From: Medicago truncatula
Taxonomy: Eukaryota > Streptophyta > Magnoliopsida > Fabales > Fabaceae
Direction of reading: 5' to 3'
NCBI RefSeq assembly: GCF_003473485.1
Contig: NC_053045.1
Span: 50,758,494-50,822,493, forward strand
Length of the DNA: 64,000 nt
Made by a program: the position numbers and the translations under genes
Shown: positions 23,401 to 36,519 of the stretch, piece after piece
Layout of the letters: every line of letters begins with the position of its first letter
Position numbering within the stretch: the first letter of the stretch is position 1
Notes under the pieces: generated by a model
Database searches by the model: none
What the model was told of the DNA's origin: nothing
Seen by the model: only the letters and a program-made list of their open reading frames with translations

Positions 23401-26400
23401 GCATTTCATCCATTTGATTATCAAGAAAATGTGGCCTTTGTGTCAAACAATTTTGTTGATTTAATAAATGATTTAACAGTGTATTTGCTAAATTTATTGA
23501 TACATGTCTAAGAGTATATATTCACTAATATATGTCATTTAATTTCATGCAAGGCTACTGTCCGTCTAGATCTGCCGTTGTTAAATTTCGATCTGAAGCA
23601 ATCTATACCGAGTTCATGAAACAATGGAATCTTGGAGCGTATTTTTCTGTGAGGTGATTCTCTTCTTTACGATGGTCATAACTTTATAAGAATACCTGAA
23701 TTATTAGCGATATGGGTCTCATATCTTCAATTGCCTCAGGTTTCAGGAAATAGCAGGGTCTTTAGATTCTGTGCTGACAACATCCAGTCTTGTCCCTGTC
23801 CAAAATTTAGATCCCGGCGAAGCAAATTATCAAGACTTAAAACTAAAACAAAGTGTATCTCTGTTGGAGAGTTTGGGATTGTGCTGGAGAGAAGATATTC
23901 TTGCCCTTTCTTGTTCTGACAAGTTCCTTCGCTTATCCTTGCAGCTTCTTTCTAGGTCAGTTTTAGGTGGAATGTTAACTATTTATGTTTCTCTTTTGCT
24001 GACAAAATAGAAGCCAACCTCTTTTTTGAATTTACAGATACTCAACATGGCTGTCATCTGGACTGACTGCACGGAAGAGTCATAATACAAGCACCGGCAC
24101 TGGGCGCGGATGGGCTGTTTCAGCTGCCATAGATGACTTTATCCTTGTATGCATTATGCCTTTACTTTGTTTTTGTATGTATCTTGCTCACTTAACCCAC
24201 ATCTGTATGCTGAAGACTTGAAGTAAATCTAGGAGATATACTACTTTAAATGCGTCATACGCATACATATTATGTTGTCTTTTACTAAACTTTTTCCAAA
24301 GTTCCGTTTGAGGATTTGGTTCAAAAAAATGGTACTATGATGAAATAACAATTGTGTTGCTTGCAATATTACCCGATATGCAAAATGAGGATATGATTGC
24401 ACATCACCTAAATCATAATAGACGTGGAATCATTTGTAGGTTATTCATGATATAAGATGTTTGGAGGCGCATGTTCGTGGTGATTACTTACAACACGTGG
24501 TTCAAGTTTTATCTTCATGGTCCCCAGATGTCCTTGAATCAGTAAGGCAGAGCATTTTACAGAGTGGTGAATCCTTGAAATCTTTAGAACCTTTAGTCAT
24601 CAAAGCAGTGGTGGAGTCACTGGTGGAAAAATCAGTCGAGGTAGGTTGTATTCTACAATGAATATTCATTAAATTGGTTGCATTATTCAGATCCGGGGAT
24701 GCATATATTTTTTATTTTCTAGACTTTTTTTTCTACCTTTGCTTCCCCCTGGTTGCCTTCCAACTTATTCATATTTTTGCTTGTACGAAATAATCTAGGA
24801 CTTGAGACAGATGAAGGGGATAACAGCAACTTACAGGATGACCAATAAGCCTCTACCTGTTAGGCACTCACCATATGTTGCAGGAGTATTACGTCCTCTA
24901 AAGGTATGTGATATCGATTAAGTTTATGGTTTATATTATTTTCACCCTGATTACTTCTTTTCGTGGTTACTGGTTAGCTGGGTTTAAAGACAACGGGATG
25001 TTGATATAATTCTGGTAGGATGTTTAGTTTGACAGCATGATCGTAGAGAAAGCTTTAACATTTATGGTGATTGGTTCATCATTACTCCCTCCTGTCCTAT
25101 TTATAAGAGACACTGAGTTTATTTATAGGAAACATTGTGTGTTAATTGATAAATTTCCTTCAATCCCCCTATATTAGTAATAAATTTTATTCTCACAAAA
25201 TTTTCATGCTCCCTGTACAACGAGAGTCATTAATGTTATACACTCCCTTATTTCCACACCCATCCCCATGCACGAGGCGCAAAAAAGGTAGTCACCATTG
25301 AACCATGGGACAATTTAAATCAAACTGGTATTCAGCTGCTGATGCTTCACCAGTGTTTGTGAAAGCAGTGTTCTAGATTGTATCTAGTGGCATTTTTAAT
25401 CTTTAAAGAAAGAGGACCCAGCTAATGCTATTTATACGAAGAATGACTCTTAAATACCCCAAATATAAAAGGAGTAGGAACTAGAGGGGCAGTTAATATG
25501 CAATCTACGGATTGTCTTTCTTTTGCATTTGGCGGAAAATCCTGATTCGCAAAACTTTTGAATTTTGATTTAAATTTAAATTTTCCGTTTAAAACAATTT
25601 TTGGCATTTAAAGTACACTCAACCCAAAGAAAAATGGAGTAAGAATCTAAAGGGAGACTTGATATGCAACCCACACAAATGCTTTTTGTTAAATTTTGGT
25701 GGGAAATCCTTGGCTAGGCATTAAAATTTCACTTTTTGGATACTCGTATGAAGCACCTTTAATTGTCTGCATTTAAATAATTTTTTGCAATTAAAAAAAG
25801 AAAAACATTTAAATCATTTGTTGAATAACAATGGGTATTTTTGGAATATAAAGTGGCAATAACTACTTTGATGTACGAGGTCTATGTGATTTTATCATTT
25901 TTTTCTTAGAAAAAAGATCGGAGGGAATATTATGCATGTACTTGACACAACTAATTGAGTAATGCAAGACACTTTCAGTTTTTTCTGCTTCTCGTTATCA
26001 GAAAAAAGAAGTTTTACTTTTGCTCCATAAACTGACTACTGTATTTTTGTTTTCTAATCTGAAGTCAATCCCAAGTTTTTTACAGTATTTAACAACTATT
26101 GTTAGGTGGGCTACTTTTAGGAAACTGTTAAGTTATGAACTGTTGATTGCTACATGTTCATTTAGGTACCACTGCTTCTGTGGGCATTTGGCCTCACATT
26201 TCAATTTCAACCCAAATTTTTATAATTAAACAACTATTGCCGTGTGGGCTACTCGTTATTATGATCTATTGGAAGTCCGACAGGATTATTACATGTTCAT
26301 GTAGGTATCACTGCTTCCGTGAACCTTTGGCCTCACATTTCAACCCAAAAAGAAAGAAGAATCATTGCTTTTGTGCTTAGCTTTTTAGTTAGAGGCCAGG

Positions 26401-27248
26401 GAAACTACACTCATGCAAATTGAATCCAAACTGATATGGTGGGTGGCATTTCATGTGCCCAATTTTGAACACGTGTATAATCTGCAGCGCTATGAAAAAT
26501 GGAAAGATAATATCTAATTCCCCTCTTAAAATAGGAAACCAAAAGATTAAGATGATGAACCTCCCAAAAAAGTTGAGTTATGTATTATTTGTGAGAAAGA
26601 TGATTTGTTTTCATTAATGTAGTCTCTATATTGGTGACATGCAGATGTTTTTGGATGGGGAAAGAATCTCATATTTGGCAAGCGAAACCAAAAATGAAAT
26701 ACTCCTTTGTGCAGCAACTGACATTACTGACCGTTATTATGAATTAGCTGCCGACCTTGTTACTACGGTAAGAATCCAAACTACTTTGATAAAATTACTA
26801 TGTTAATGAAATTTTTATCTCTTGGATTCTCTGATAATGCTTAAGAAATTTTGGTTGTGAGTAGTCAAGAAGGACAGAATCTTCACTACAGAAAATTAGA
26901 CAGAGTGCACAGAGACGAGCAGGGACAAGTTCTGGCATCTCCGATAATAATGTGTCTGACACTGACAGAATGTGTATGCAGTTCTTCCTTGATATTCAGG
27001 TAGGCATGATACTTGCACATGCAACATGCAAGACATGGATGCCATGATTTTGAAATGAATTTTAAAGTCAATGTCCTGCAAACCGTGAATGCTTTCTTTT
27101 AGATAATAACCTTCCTCTTACATATTGTCACCAGGAGTATGCCCGTAATCTCTCTGCGCTAGGGATTGAAGCAAGCAATATTGCATCCTATCGTTCATTA
27201 TGGCAGTGTGTGGCTCCAGCAGATAGGCAGAACAACATTAATTTTTAA
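20490..27248 (+). CDS. COG2: Conserved oligomeric Golgi complex subunit 2 (COG2)
   Basis: Twelve exons: 20490-20945, 21779-21985, 22459-22795, 23064-23225, 23554-23653, 23740-23955, 24038-24146, 24440-24640, 24799-24903, 26645-26767, 26865-26999, 27135-27248. The product is 754 aa, as expected for plant COG2 (about 756). Every intron is GT-AG and phases join cleanly. The N-terminus has the COG2 signature (LWFKPTSFLSPDFDSESYIS, then a helical stretch with DYADFVNLSTKLVDVDAAVV). The C-terminus ends YRSLWQCVAPADRQNNINF. COG2 is part of the lobe A tethering complex for retrograde vesicles on the cytosolic face of the Golgi (family knowledge). The start is the first ATG of the frame, in an ACAATGGCG context. 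Intron 9 (1.74 kb) holds two diverged internal duplications. The gene is convergent with the uridine kinase gene, about 1.5 kb apart. Confidence 0.95.
20950..21070. repeat. COG2 intron 1 segment repeated in intron 4
   Basis: This segment recurs at about 23305-23420 in the same orientation. Shared motifs include GCGATTTTTATCTTTC, TTGTGATTCTAATTACTAAT and TAGATCTAATGGCATTT. It starts only a few bases inside the intron 1 donor. Confidence 0.8.
21212..21395. repeat. Three-unit minisatellite in COG2 intron 1
   Basis: Units begin about 21212, 21269 and 21332. Each starts with CAGACAC or CGGACAC, contains TTCAATCTGAAGTG or TTCACTCTGAAGTG, and ends with ATGTGGTG or ATGCAGTG. Related single copies are seen at 29228-29250 and 63625-63660 in introns of other genes, so this is a dispersed repeat amplified here. 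Confidence 0.75.
26089..26352. repeat. Direct duplication in COG2 intron 9
   Basis: Two units of about 130 bp (26089-26213 and 26226-26352) share TTACATGTTCAT, AGGTA(C/T)CACTGCTTC and TTTGGCCTCACATTTCAA. Another loose pair of units lies at about 25490-25620 and 25655-25800 (both with ATATGCAA and GGGAAATCC or GGAAAATCC). Confidence 0.65.
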
Positions 27249-28790
27249 GAGTTTGCACGTGTGGAGTCAATGTGGCTTGTAGATTGATTGCTTTCTTGCT
27301 TGGTTAAGATTTTCTTGTGTAACTTAACCATGAAATCTATAATACACAAATTAGTTGGCCTATACACAATAATCACAGGTTACCATAGTTCTTGAAGGGG
27401 ATCTCCCCCCCTTTATATTTTAGGTTCTCCTTTATCACTAGGATAGGTTCTCGGTTGTTATCTCTGGTTTTTTTTCCTTCATATCATCATTCTTTTAAAT
27501 TGCATTTGCGAACCTGCTTTTTTTCAGTGATCTTGCAAATCTATATATAACTTATATACCCTTTTCCCTCAAAAAAAAAAAAAAAACTTATATACCCTTT
27601 TTATTTTTGTTTGGTTTTGGTATCAAATCCTAGTGTAATTTGCCAAGTGGTAGAATAATGTTTCGAGTGAAATTTGATACATAGAGATTGTAAATCCTAT
27701 ATAGGACGATCTCTCCTACCGGATCATAGGTTTCTAGAGAATGGGAGAAGGAGAGGATCCATATCTTTGAAGTTTGGTTTGGGACTGCAGAATCTATCCT
27801 GTCTTTTCTCGGTAGTTTCCAACATCACTTGTTAAAAAGCTAATTTTTTTCTTCCCCAAGAATCATTGCCTCGATTTATTATATTGATTTCTGAAAAATT
27901 TACGTCTATCCGTGATAAAATGTGATTTTATATGTGATGTTATGCGTGTAAGTTTTATATACTTACTCTGCATATTCGTCTATTGTTTTAAACCTTACAT
28001 GTTTTTTGTTTCGATGTCCATTATCAAATTACTAACAATGGCTGATTTGAACTCTGTTCTGCACTCAAAAGCATCCATTTTTACCATAGGGTAAAAATGA
28101 TGTATCTACAAGCGAAAGTCTATTTTTTAATTTTATTCAACAAATGATGTATCTAGTTCCTAATATAAACTAAATCAGTCATTTGTTGAATGAAATTAAA
28201 AAGTGAACTTTTATCTTATAGTAGCAGAGACCAAAGTAGTATATCGTTATTACTCGTGTAATTTATACCATTTCACTATTATACACGTACGATGTTATAC
28301 AGCCAGCAAATGCAAAATGAAGCAGGAGCACGTGGCAAGCCAATAATTATAAGAGGAAATGGTCATACTCATGGGGTAATTGTTGGCGGTGTATCCATTG
28401 TGGGGCAGGGGAAAATGTACTTGGAGTGAGGAGATGTACTTGAAATCTGAAGTATTTGCCCAGGTTATAGTTACTTACTGGATACACCAGCAGAGTTAAT
28501 AACTTTATTTTTTTTAGAGGAGCATAGTTAATAACATTCTTGCTGTAACGGAAAAAGAAAAAATAGAGGCAAAGGCAACTAAAAAAAGATCAAGTGGTGT
28601 GATGCCCGAGTCTGATCAAAATTCAATTGAATAATCAATTTAATCTGGGAGAAACTTCTCCTTCCTTGTGATGTAGTTGTTCATGATTATAAAGCCTTAC
28701 AGGCAGATATTAGTATTATACACAGTAATAAATTCCATCATCTTTTGCTAGCTTTTTACCCCTTCATGGAATTTTGAGTTTTTTTTGCCT
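27249..28790. other. Convergent intergenic region between COG2 and uridine kinase genes
   Basis: It holds the 3' UTRs of both genes. A small palindromic element sits at 28118-28203, with TTTTTAATTTTATTCAACAA at one end and TTGTTGAATGAAATTAAAAA at the other. No open frame of note. Confidence 0.6.
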
Positions 28791-31700
28791 TTAGGAGTCA
28801 TCTGTACCAAAATATCGGTCACCAAATTCTCCTAGCCCAGGCACGACACGGAACTGATCATTTAGTCCTTCATCAATCTCGGAAGTAACAACTTTCAGGT
28901 GCGGAAAATGTTTACATACACAATGTATTCCCTCGGGAGCCTGAAATCAGTTTAGAAGTTAATTATGTTGGTATTCATTAAACATAAGTAGGGTCTTCAC
29001 TAGTATTCAATTGCATAACTTACGGACACAAGGTTGAGGAATATTATCCGGGACTCTGGAACTCCCTTCTTTATAAGAAGCTCAATTGCTTGGCTTGCAG
29101 AGTTACCTGAATAAATCAATACAGTAAGGTGAATGATGTCAATACAGTGTTAAAAAAAAAAAAAAAAAAATCCTATTGTGGAATTATGGACGCATGATGA
29201 ATGAAAAGTCGTGACTTTGTAAGTTATGTAGCACCGACACTTTAGATTGAAATCATGTTCATTGTCCGATACATGTAAATATCCGACACCAATCACTTCT
29301 ATTTATTTAAATTATTACTTTTGTTCACATGTGTGTCAATGCTTCATAGCTCATAATTGTAAGAAGATCGATGTACAAATGAAAAACATAACTGACCTGT
29401 ACCAAGTACTGGGTCCATGAGAAGAACATGTCTCTCTGAAATATCTTTTGGGAGCTTCTCATAAATAAGCTTATAGAATGAAAACATTGTGATAAATTAC
29501 ATCTGAGTGGTATCGTCTTACAAGAAACTAACATATTCAACAAAGAAAAACAGTCAAAAAGAAAACCGGTTACCTGGGTTTCATCACCTTCACGATGGAT
29601 GAGAATTTTTCCTATTTTTATTCCTTTACAACATGCACGCAAAGCATTTTCCATGCTTTCACCACTGCAAAGTAAAATTATATGAAGTTATAAAAATTGC
29701 TTTTTTTTATATATGTAAGTAAACCAACTGAAGTATAATTCATAAACAATATGGCATGAAAATTCCATATCAACACATCAGATTCGGGTTCAAATATATG
29801 CATGTAACACATTTGAAATTGGTTTCAGACAAATAAAACTGTAATCAGGCGCAACAAGGTTGGAATTGAATTAAAATCTATGTTACGATATCTCAATAAT
29901 GCTCGCATGTTTTTCCCCAATTTAACCATGAGATTAGAACATTCAATAGATCTAATATCTTAAAAATAAATGACAATTGAGTATGGAGATAATAAGTCTA
30001 TGAAGAATACCAGTGTCAATTAACCTTTTGAAATAGAAAAGTTTACCTTCGAATAACAGATACTCCACACAATTTCTTACAAAAATCAACACCAATATAA
30101 ATTGATCCTGAAATGAGATAAAATATAGAATTTAGCACTCTCTCTGAACTTTGAAGCCACATTCTAGCAAAGTAAGTATTTCATAGTATGCTAAAACATA
30201 GATAACTGAAATACTTGCTGATTGATTTAAACTATAGAATGATATTTCCTCTTCCTTAGACAGACCTGTAGGTGTTGTAACTTGCTTCTCTGTAAATGGC
30301 AAGTAACCAAGACCATGTTCGACTACCTGTGAAGTCCAGTGATAATAATATTAGTTTGTTAGCGGGGACTGTAAATCATGATATCTTGTATAAGGCATTA
30401 CCTACCAAACGAATTAGTCGATCTGAATAAAAAACAAAGTCATGCTTCGATATTTCCTTATCACGAATAAGAGTGTGCATGCCTCTAGTCTGCAAGAAAA
30501 CTCCAACTTTAGAACTTAGCATGAAAAATATCTCCTTAGAGCACAAAAGCAGACGAGGGATCGACATAAGATGAAAATCACCTGGAAAGTAGACTGTATA
30601 ACATTCAAATTTGGATATATCTTACAGAGGCAATGTTGGCCAAGCTTAGTGTGGATATGTTGAACGATCAAGTCAATTGCTACACAATTGTCTCCCCCAC
30701 GAGGTATGATAATATCAGCATACTTTTTGGATGGAAGTATAAAATCATCGAAGGCAGGCTTAACAAATTTCGCATACTGAAAATTTAGTAAGATATTTCC
30801 ATATCAGCCACGGTATTGGTCCACAATATGAACTAGTGTTTTACGAAGCCAAACCAAATTCAGAGCGATAGCAGCAAAGTATTTCATGCATGCTCTGACA
30901 TTAGCATAGCACCAATGAATTATGAGACTCAATCTATCCAGTTCCTAGTTACTAGTGCCACCCTAAAAAATAAAAATGCTTAAGAATATTGCTTTCTCGC
31001 CTCAGTGTCATCCCAGAGAGGTATAGGAATAGGATCACAGCAAGAAAAATATTATCTTTACGCTAAAAAACAGACGATATGTTTTTATTTTCTTTTTAAG
31101 AAAGAAGAAAAAGCATTTGATGATTTTATTGCACTGTTGTACATTTTGCTTTTATCTGGGTAAGTAAACCTGCGATTTTGGCTCAAAGCATATGTCCTTC
31201 ACAATTAGTGGGGCTGAAATGTTGTATCTGGCACTAGTTTGTCCCTACCGCAACTATTCTTTCAAATGAACATTATGATCATTATTTATTTGTTGTCTCT
31301 CTATTAAAAATTATCCTATTCATATCTTAACTATTGTAAGATACAAGTATAAATCAACTATTAGTTTTCATAAATTATAATCCTGAATTCCTGACATATG
31401 TCAGTCTGGTTATAATATACAAAAGACTACAAATCTTGCCTGTTCCAGTACAGAGTGCACATCTCTACCCCTCTCGACGGTATCTCGTCTAATTCTGCGG
31501 CCAAGCCTTACATCAGGATCTACATAACACGCAATGCAACATCAGTATGACTTAAAGAATAAGATAATATAAAACCAACCGACAATTTCTATAGAGAAAC
31601 CATGATCATAGAAAATTGTCTCCATGTATCATTTAAAAAATTCAGAGACAAACAGAACATGGAGCACAGTCTCCTCACTTTACTAGTTCACATGATTCCC

Positions 31701-33941
31701 CATTGCTACGCATTCTATTTATGTTGAGTAGTCTTACAATCAGGATGAAGGTTTGAAAATTAAAGTGTTGGTTTGTACTTAGAAACTTACATTATTATTC
31801 CCATACACATTAAAACAGATACACATTTGAGTTGTGTGCAATGGGCGGTGCAGTCAGTCTCATCTGAACTATCCGATTGTAAGACTAGATAGATTAAGGT
31901 TCAAGATTAACTAATCATATCCTACTGGTTCATCAAATTCTAGATTGAAACAGGATATATGATAGCTTATCATAATATGTCTCTCTTATCCTGACCATCA
32001 AACAGACCCTTAGGCATATAGTCCACGATTTATAACTAAGTTTGGTCGATTATAGCCATAAAGGATTCTAGTTCTTCTGTCATCGTTCTCTAGGAACTCA
32101 GCATCAGTGCTCAGCTGAGACAAAAGAATTTTCCAAAACGAAGGAAATTTGTCAATAGTGAATCACATAAAATAACTTTTTTTTTTAACTCTGCCGTGCT
32201 AGAGTGCTATAACTGATATTTGACAATACTTAACGAAGGTTGATTAATAAAGTCACTGTGAATTGTTGCAACATTTTATACAGGAGGTACTATATTCGTG
32301 GATCTGAACTATAGACAGAAGACAGAACAAGGCATAGCACAACTACACATACTAGACCTAGCTAAATGATGTAATATGTAGTATGTACCATTTTATTCCT
32401 TGACTTTAAACATCTCCTTTTCCCTATGACAAACAAAATTAAGTGCATTTTAACCCACTTAGCCTGTAATAGATGGGACAACAACTTGAAACGATAGACA
32501 AAATTGAAAGATCAATAGACCTGCATCGACAAATATCTTCATGTTCATCATGTCACGGACACGTGGTTCATGAAAAACCAATATACCCTCTAGGATGATT
32601 ACTTCAGATGCATTGACCTGCCAAAGGTGAGTAGTAGTATTATCACTAATGATAAGCACTTGCCTATATTTTCATTTTACATGTATACCACACCACCAAT
32701 CATATTTTTTAAAACAGCTAGCTACTTGGTTTCGATGATAATCATGATTCATGATGAAGAAAGAGTGTCTAGCTTTAAAACAGATTTGGATCCTCTCCTT
32801 TTACTCCCTCATTTTCTCCCTCGTGTTGAGAGAGAGATAGGCACAGGAGTGACAAAAAAATAATTTTGTAAAATCCTACACACAAAAACAAAAGTTCTCT
32901 TGTGGCTTATCTGTATATCTCTTTACACGAGGGTAAAAACGAAGGAGGAAAATGAAAAGATATAAATCCTTTTAAAACAGCCAGCTAGGCTGAATCAGAA
33001 ATCTATGTGCCTATGTCATCTCTTCTTCAAAGTAGACAGGTACAAATCAAATCAGGTATATATGCTTAGATAGATACATTTACATGGACAGGTATACAAT
33101 TAAAGGGTATGAGAAAATACTATCTACCAATGGCTCTTGCGATGACAGATTATCTATTTACTTGCATAATTGATAAGATTTAAACATGGCAACAAATTCG
33201 ATAACAACTGATACTAACACCACACCTACTTTGAACCTATCAGAAAGGTACCTACCTGTCGGTATCTATCAGAAGCTCTTTGGTGGAGCTTGAAATCATA
33301 AACAGGAACCTGAACTGACTGTCCAGATTTAAGTTTGATGAGTGTTTCTACAAGTTGTTCTGTATCAAATGCATCTAACAAAAACCAAAAGATTTAATTT
33401 AATCCAGATCACACATAACTGCCATTTTTCGCGCATAGTAAATCTTAATTACCATACCAGGATGATCAAAATTATACTCATGAACACGTTTCGACTCATC
33501 ATTCGTTAAACCGCGGTAGAAAGAATCCTACAACAAGAGTAAATAAATTAGTGATCAATGTGAATTGATTTGTATTAACTTGATGATTTCTCCTATGATC
33601 CATTTCACATAATTAGAAGTAGAAAATGGCAGTGACCTGATTGACGAGAACAACTCTATGATCTTGCAATTGTTGAATGATCATATCACACACTGTGGTT
33701 TTCCCGGATGCAGTACCTCCAGAGACTCCTGATTTAACAAAAGAACAATGCAGATCAAATAAAAACAAAGCACATGAAACAGAAGCCGAAGCAAGTGAAG
33801 AGATAAAGAGGAAGATTGTTGTGGAAATTTACCGATGAGGAAGACGTTGTTATGAGAAGAGGATGAGGTGGATGAAGAAGGGTGGCAACCGGAGAAATGC
33901 GCAGCGGAGGAGGAGAGAGATTCCAATACAGCAGCGTCCAT
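28791..33941 (-). CDS. UKL: Uridine kinase / uracil phosphoribosyltransferase-like protein
   Basis: Fourteen exons: 33941-33833, 33728-33637, 33527-33458, 33374-33256, 32617-32521, 31519-31440, 30776-30582, 30489-30406, 30326-30266, 30107-30047, 29664-29574, 29469-29397, 29106-29024, 28940-28791; 454 aa. The N-terminal kinase domain has the P-loop [12 protein letters not shown] at residues 37-48, and later RGGDN. The C-terminal UPRT-like domain has MDPVLGTG at 371-378 (phosphoribosyl-pyrophosphate loop) and GEFGDRYFG near the end (uracil-binding region). It acts in pyrimidine salvage: uridine to UMP, and possibly uracil to UMP. For plant UKL proteins the kinase activity is better supported than the UPRT activity. 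Intron 6 has a GC donor (CAG|GCAAGA). An in-frame ATG exists 33 bp upstream at 33974, but the TATA box at 33979-33986 favours the later start. Confidence 0.95.
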
Positions 33942-33978
33942 TGCGCTTTGTTTGTCTATCACTCTTTCTTCCAACGCT

Positions 33979-33986
33979 CTTATATA
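33979..33986 (-). promoter_or_regulatory. Putative TATA box of the uridine kinase gene
   Basis: TATATAAG on the minus strand lies 38-45 bp upstream of the ATG at 33941. Transcription would begin only about 10-15 bp before that ATG and after the in-frame ATG at 33974. Confidence 0.5.
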
Positions 33987-34099
33987 CTTACGCTTTCTTG
34001 TTTTTTTTTTTTTGTATACTCTTTTTTCCTAACCGCCTTTTTTTCATTCGTTTTCCATAGATTTCATGAACATATCGAAGTTTGAATCATGATTGGCTA

Positions 34100-34850
34100 C
34101 TTTGTAGATAGTATCTAATTTGTTACGAGTAAATAGGTAAAAATACCCCCAAAATTGTAAATTTTATAGAGAAGAGACAAACGTTCTTGAACTTGTTAAA
34201 CAATTTTCCCTTTCATCAGTTTTCGTCATTAGTTAACATGATGTGGTCGTTGGTTGTCTACTTGACATTGTCACGTGGTTGATAAGTAATGTAATGTCAC
34301 ACTTGTGTCAAATGCCCATCGAAATTGACAAGAAAGAACGGAGAAGAGATAGACTAAGATTCAGTTGATTGTGCTACTACCTATCATTATATATGAAGAT
34401 ATGTTTTTTTTTTTTTCATAATATATTTATTATGAGAGAATCATAAATTTCATGATCAATACAATTATGATAAACACAAGACATGATAATGTGCGGCTTC
34501 CGATACCTTCTATACAAACCTAAATTACATCAGAATGAGAGGATCCTGAGACTGTGTAAGTATGAGACTACATAGTTCAAGGAAGACGTATAAAAATTGT
34601 TTGGTACTACCTATATCAACAAAATGCATCTTTCTTTTTCGATAGTTCATTCCATAAGAACTTTCACAGTTAAGCGTGTTTGACTTAGAACAATAATGGA
34701 ATGGATGACCTTCTAAAAAGTTTCCCAGAAGACATGTAAGTGTAGACAAAACACGCTGAAAAGATTTGTGTTGATTTATGGGGTCGGTCGGCAGTGTGGG
34801 AACTTACAATTATAACATGATATGATATTATTTTAAAATTTGTGTTAGGC
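34100..34850. other. Intergenic DNA, no gene seen
   Basis: No recognisable coding frame. The minus-strand frame at 34525-34749 has no domain and no gene context. Confidence 0.5.
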
Positions 34851-34897
34851 CTAACTTAAGTTTGTTAGGTTGAATTAGACCCGATATAAATATTTGC

Positions 34898-34933
34898 GAC
34901 ATGAAAATCATGATGTTTGTTGTCTTTCATGTC
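34898..34933. other. Small hairpin in calmodulin-like gene downstream flank, copy 1
   Basis: GACATGAAA (34898-34906) pairs perfectly with TTTCATGTC (34925-34933) around an 18-base loop holding CATGATGTTTGTTGT. ATGCAGTCCTTA follows downstream. The same arrangement recurs near 42191 and 45016. Confidence 0.55.
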
Positions 34934-35689
34934 ATGATTCTCAACACAATGCAGTCCTTAATGCGGCTATTAGCATGTGCACATGGCTGGTTCGCAATAA
35001 AACGCATATGGGAAGAGTTGATTGAATTTGAGAGTACTTTTCAAACTGTTATGCGTGGAAAGGCGTTTCTGGAATATTGGAGGAAATATTAAAGTGCAAT
35101 GGTTGTGTCCAGGTGACGTGAATGTTATCCTTCCTACAATTGCTCTCCTTCCTAACGAACACATGTCCTAAATTTGATGCCTGATTTATGGAAAATAGTA
35201 ACATATAAATAAATATCTTTAAAATTCATATCTAATTGAATGTTTTATACTCATTTCCTTTTTAACTGTCTTTTCCGTAGAAAAGTTTTGTTCTATTTAC
35301 CTGTTATTTTTAAAGTTTAATGTAATATTAAATGTTTTTTTAGATAGCAATATTAAATGTTGTTTCTTAATATTACTTTTATAGTTATTTATTATAAAGA
35401 AGGAAATAAATGAAATAAGATAATAAACGAGACTATTATTAGAAAAAGATAAATTATGATTATATGAAAAATAGTAACATGTATTGATTGTTTTTAATTT
35501 ATATAAAATAGAAAAAGTGACAATTAACAAAAATAATTTTGATCTTAATATCTTTAGTTATATATAAAAAATTCATAGCATAAAAGCAATTAGTCATAAA
35601 CAATGTACAAAAGAATGAATGAAACCAGAAAGACTATAATAAGCACATCACATAATCAACACATATATACATCATAATGACATAATCAT

Positions 35690-36112
35690 TCACTCCATCA
35701 TGATTCTGAACTCTTCAAAACTAAGCACACCATCACCATCCAAATCAAATCTTTTAATCATCACTTTACATTCTTCAATGGACTTAGAATCCCCCAACTT
35801 TTTCAACATCCTCTTCAAACTCTTTGGTGTTATGTACCCACACCCTTCATCATCATACATTTCAAAAGCTTCCCTCAAATCCTTCAATTTTTCTTCCTCT
35901 CCCCCTGATTCCATTAGCGCTATCAAATCCTCCAAACTCAATAACCCATCACCATCAGAATCCAATGCCTCAATAGCAATCTCCACTTCTTTCAATTGAA
36001 ACTCTCCGCTAATCTTCGCCATTCGACTCCTTAATTCGTTCGGGGAAATCTTTCCGTCGCCATCTTCATCAAAGTAACTAAGAACACGCTCAAATTCCAT
36101 GTTACTCCTCAT
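35690..36112 (-). CDS. Calmodulin-like EF-hand protein (CML), copy 1
   Basis: Intronless, 140 aa. Four EF-hand loops are visible: DEDGDGKISPNE (15-26), DSDGDGLLSLED (51-62), DDEGCGYITPKS (87-98) and DLDGDGVLSFEE (123-134). Loop 3 is degenerate: Cys at position 5 and Ser instead of Glu at position 12, so it probably does not bind Ca2+. Loop 2 has Asp at position 12. The protein is a small acidic Ca2+ sensor, probably cytosolic or nuclear; it lacks a signal peptide and an N-myristoylation Gly. It resembles the stress-induced CML37/38/39 type of short plant CMLs (inference). It is the first of three tandem copies on this strand. A second in-frame Met (residue 5) could also serve as start. Confidence 0.93.
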   Translation of the reverse strand: MRSNMEFERVLSYFDEDGDGKISPNELRSRMAKISGEFQLKEVEIAIEALDSDGDGLLSLEDLIALMESGGEEEKLKDLREAFEMYDDEGCGYITPKSLKRMLKKLGDSKSIEECKVMIKRFDLDGDGVLSFEEFRIMME

Positions 36113-36421
36113 GTTAATTATATATTTATATATTGGTCACAACCAAAAACCTAAAAATTGGAACAAGTTAATACAAACACTTGCCTCAAGATACGTCAAA
36201 GTATAGAGAGTGAAATTCAATTACAACAAAGTGTAGTGTTATTATACTCCAACAATTTAATGAAATTAAATAGGATATGTACTATGTAGAATATTATATA
36301 TGAATGTATAGATAGGACTAAAAAAAGATAGGACTATAAATAAGGGATAGATACATTAGGAGTTATGGACACACTTATTTTTCTGTTGGCTACATGAAAC
36401 AATGGCTGGTGTGTTATGTAG

Positions 36422-36429
36422 TATTTATA
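36422..36429 (-). promoter_or_regulatory. Putative TATA box of CML copy 1
   Basis: TATAAATA on the minus strand, about 310 bp upstream of the ATG. It aligns with the TATA boxes of the other two copies through conserved flanking sequence. The extra distance comes from a longer leader. Confidence 0.5.
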
Positions 36430-36519
36430 TTTTGTAGTATGTGAATTATGAAGACGTGTTAATTAAATTTTCTGGAAGAGAAAGACGGCATAAACGTCAC
36501 GGCATATGTAGAGAGAGTG

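Noticed and set aside
32627-32863. Frame of 78 aa inside the uridine kinase intron
   Set aside because: No recognisable content; lies in intron 4 on the opposite strand.
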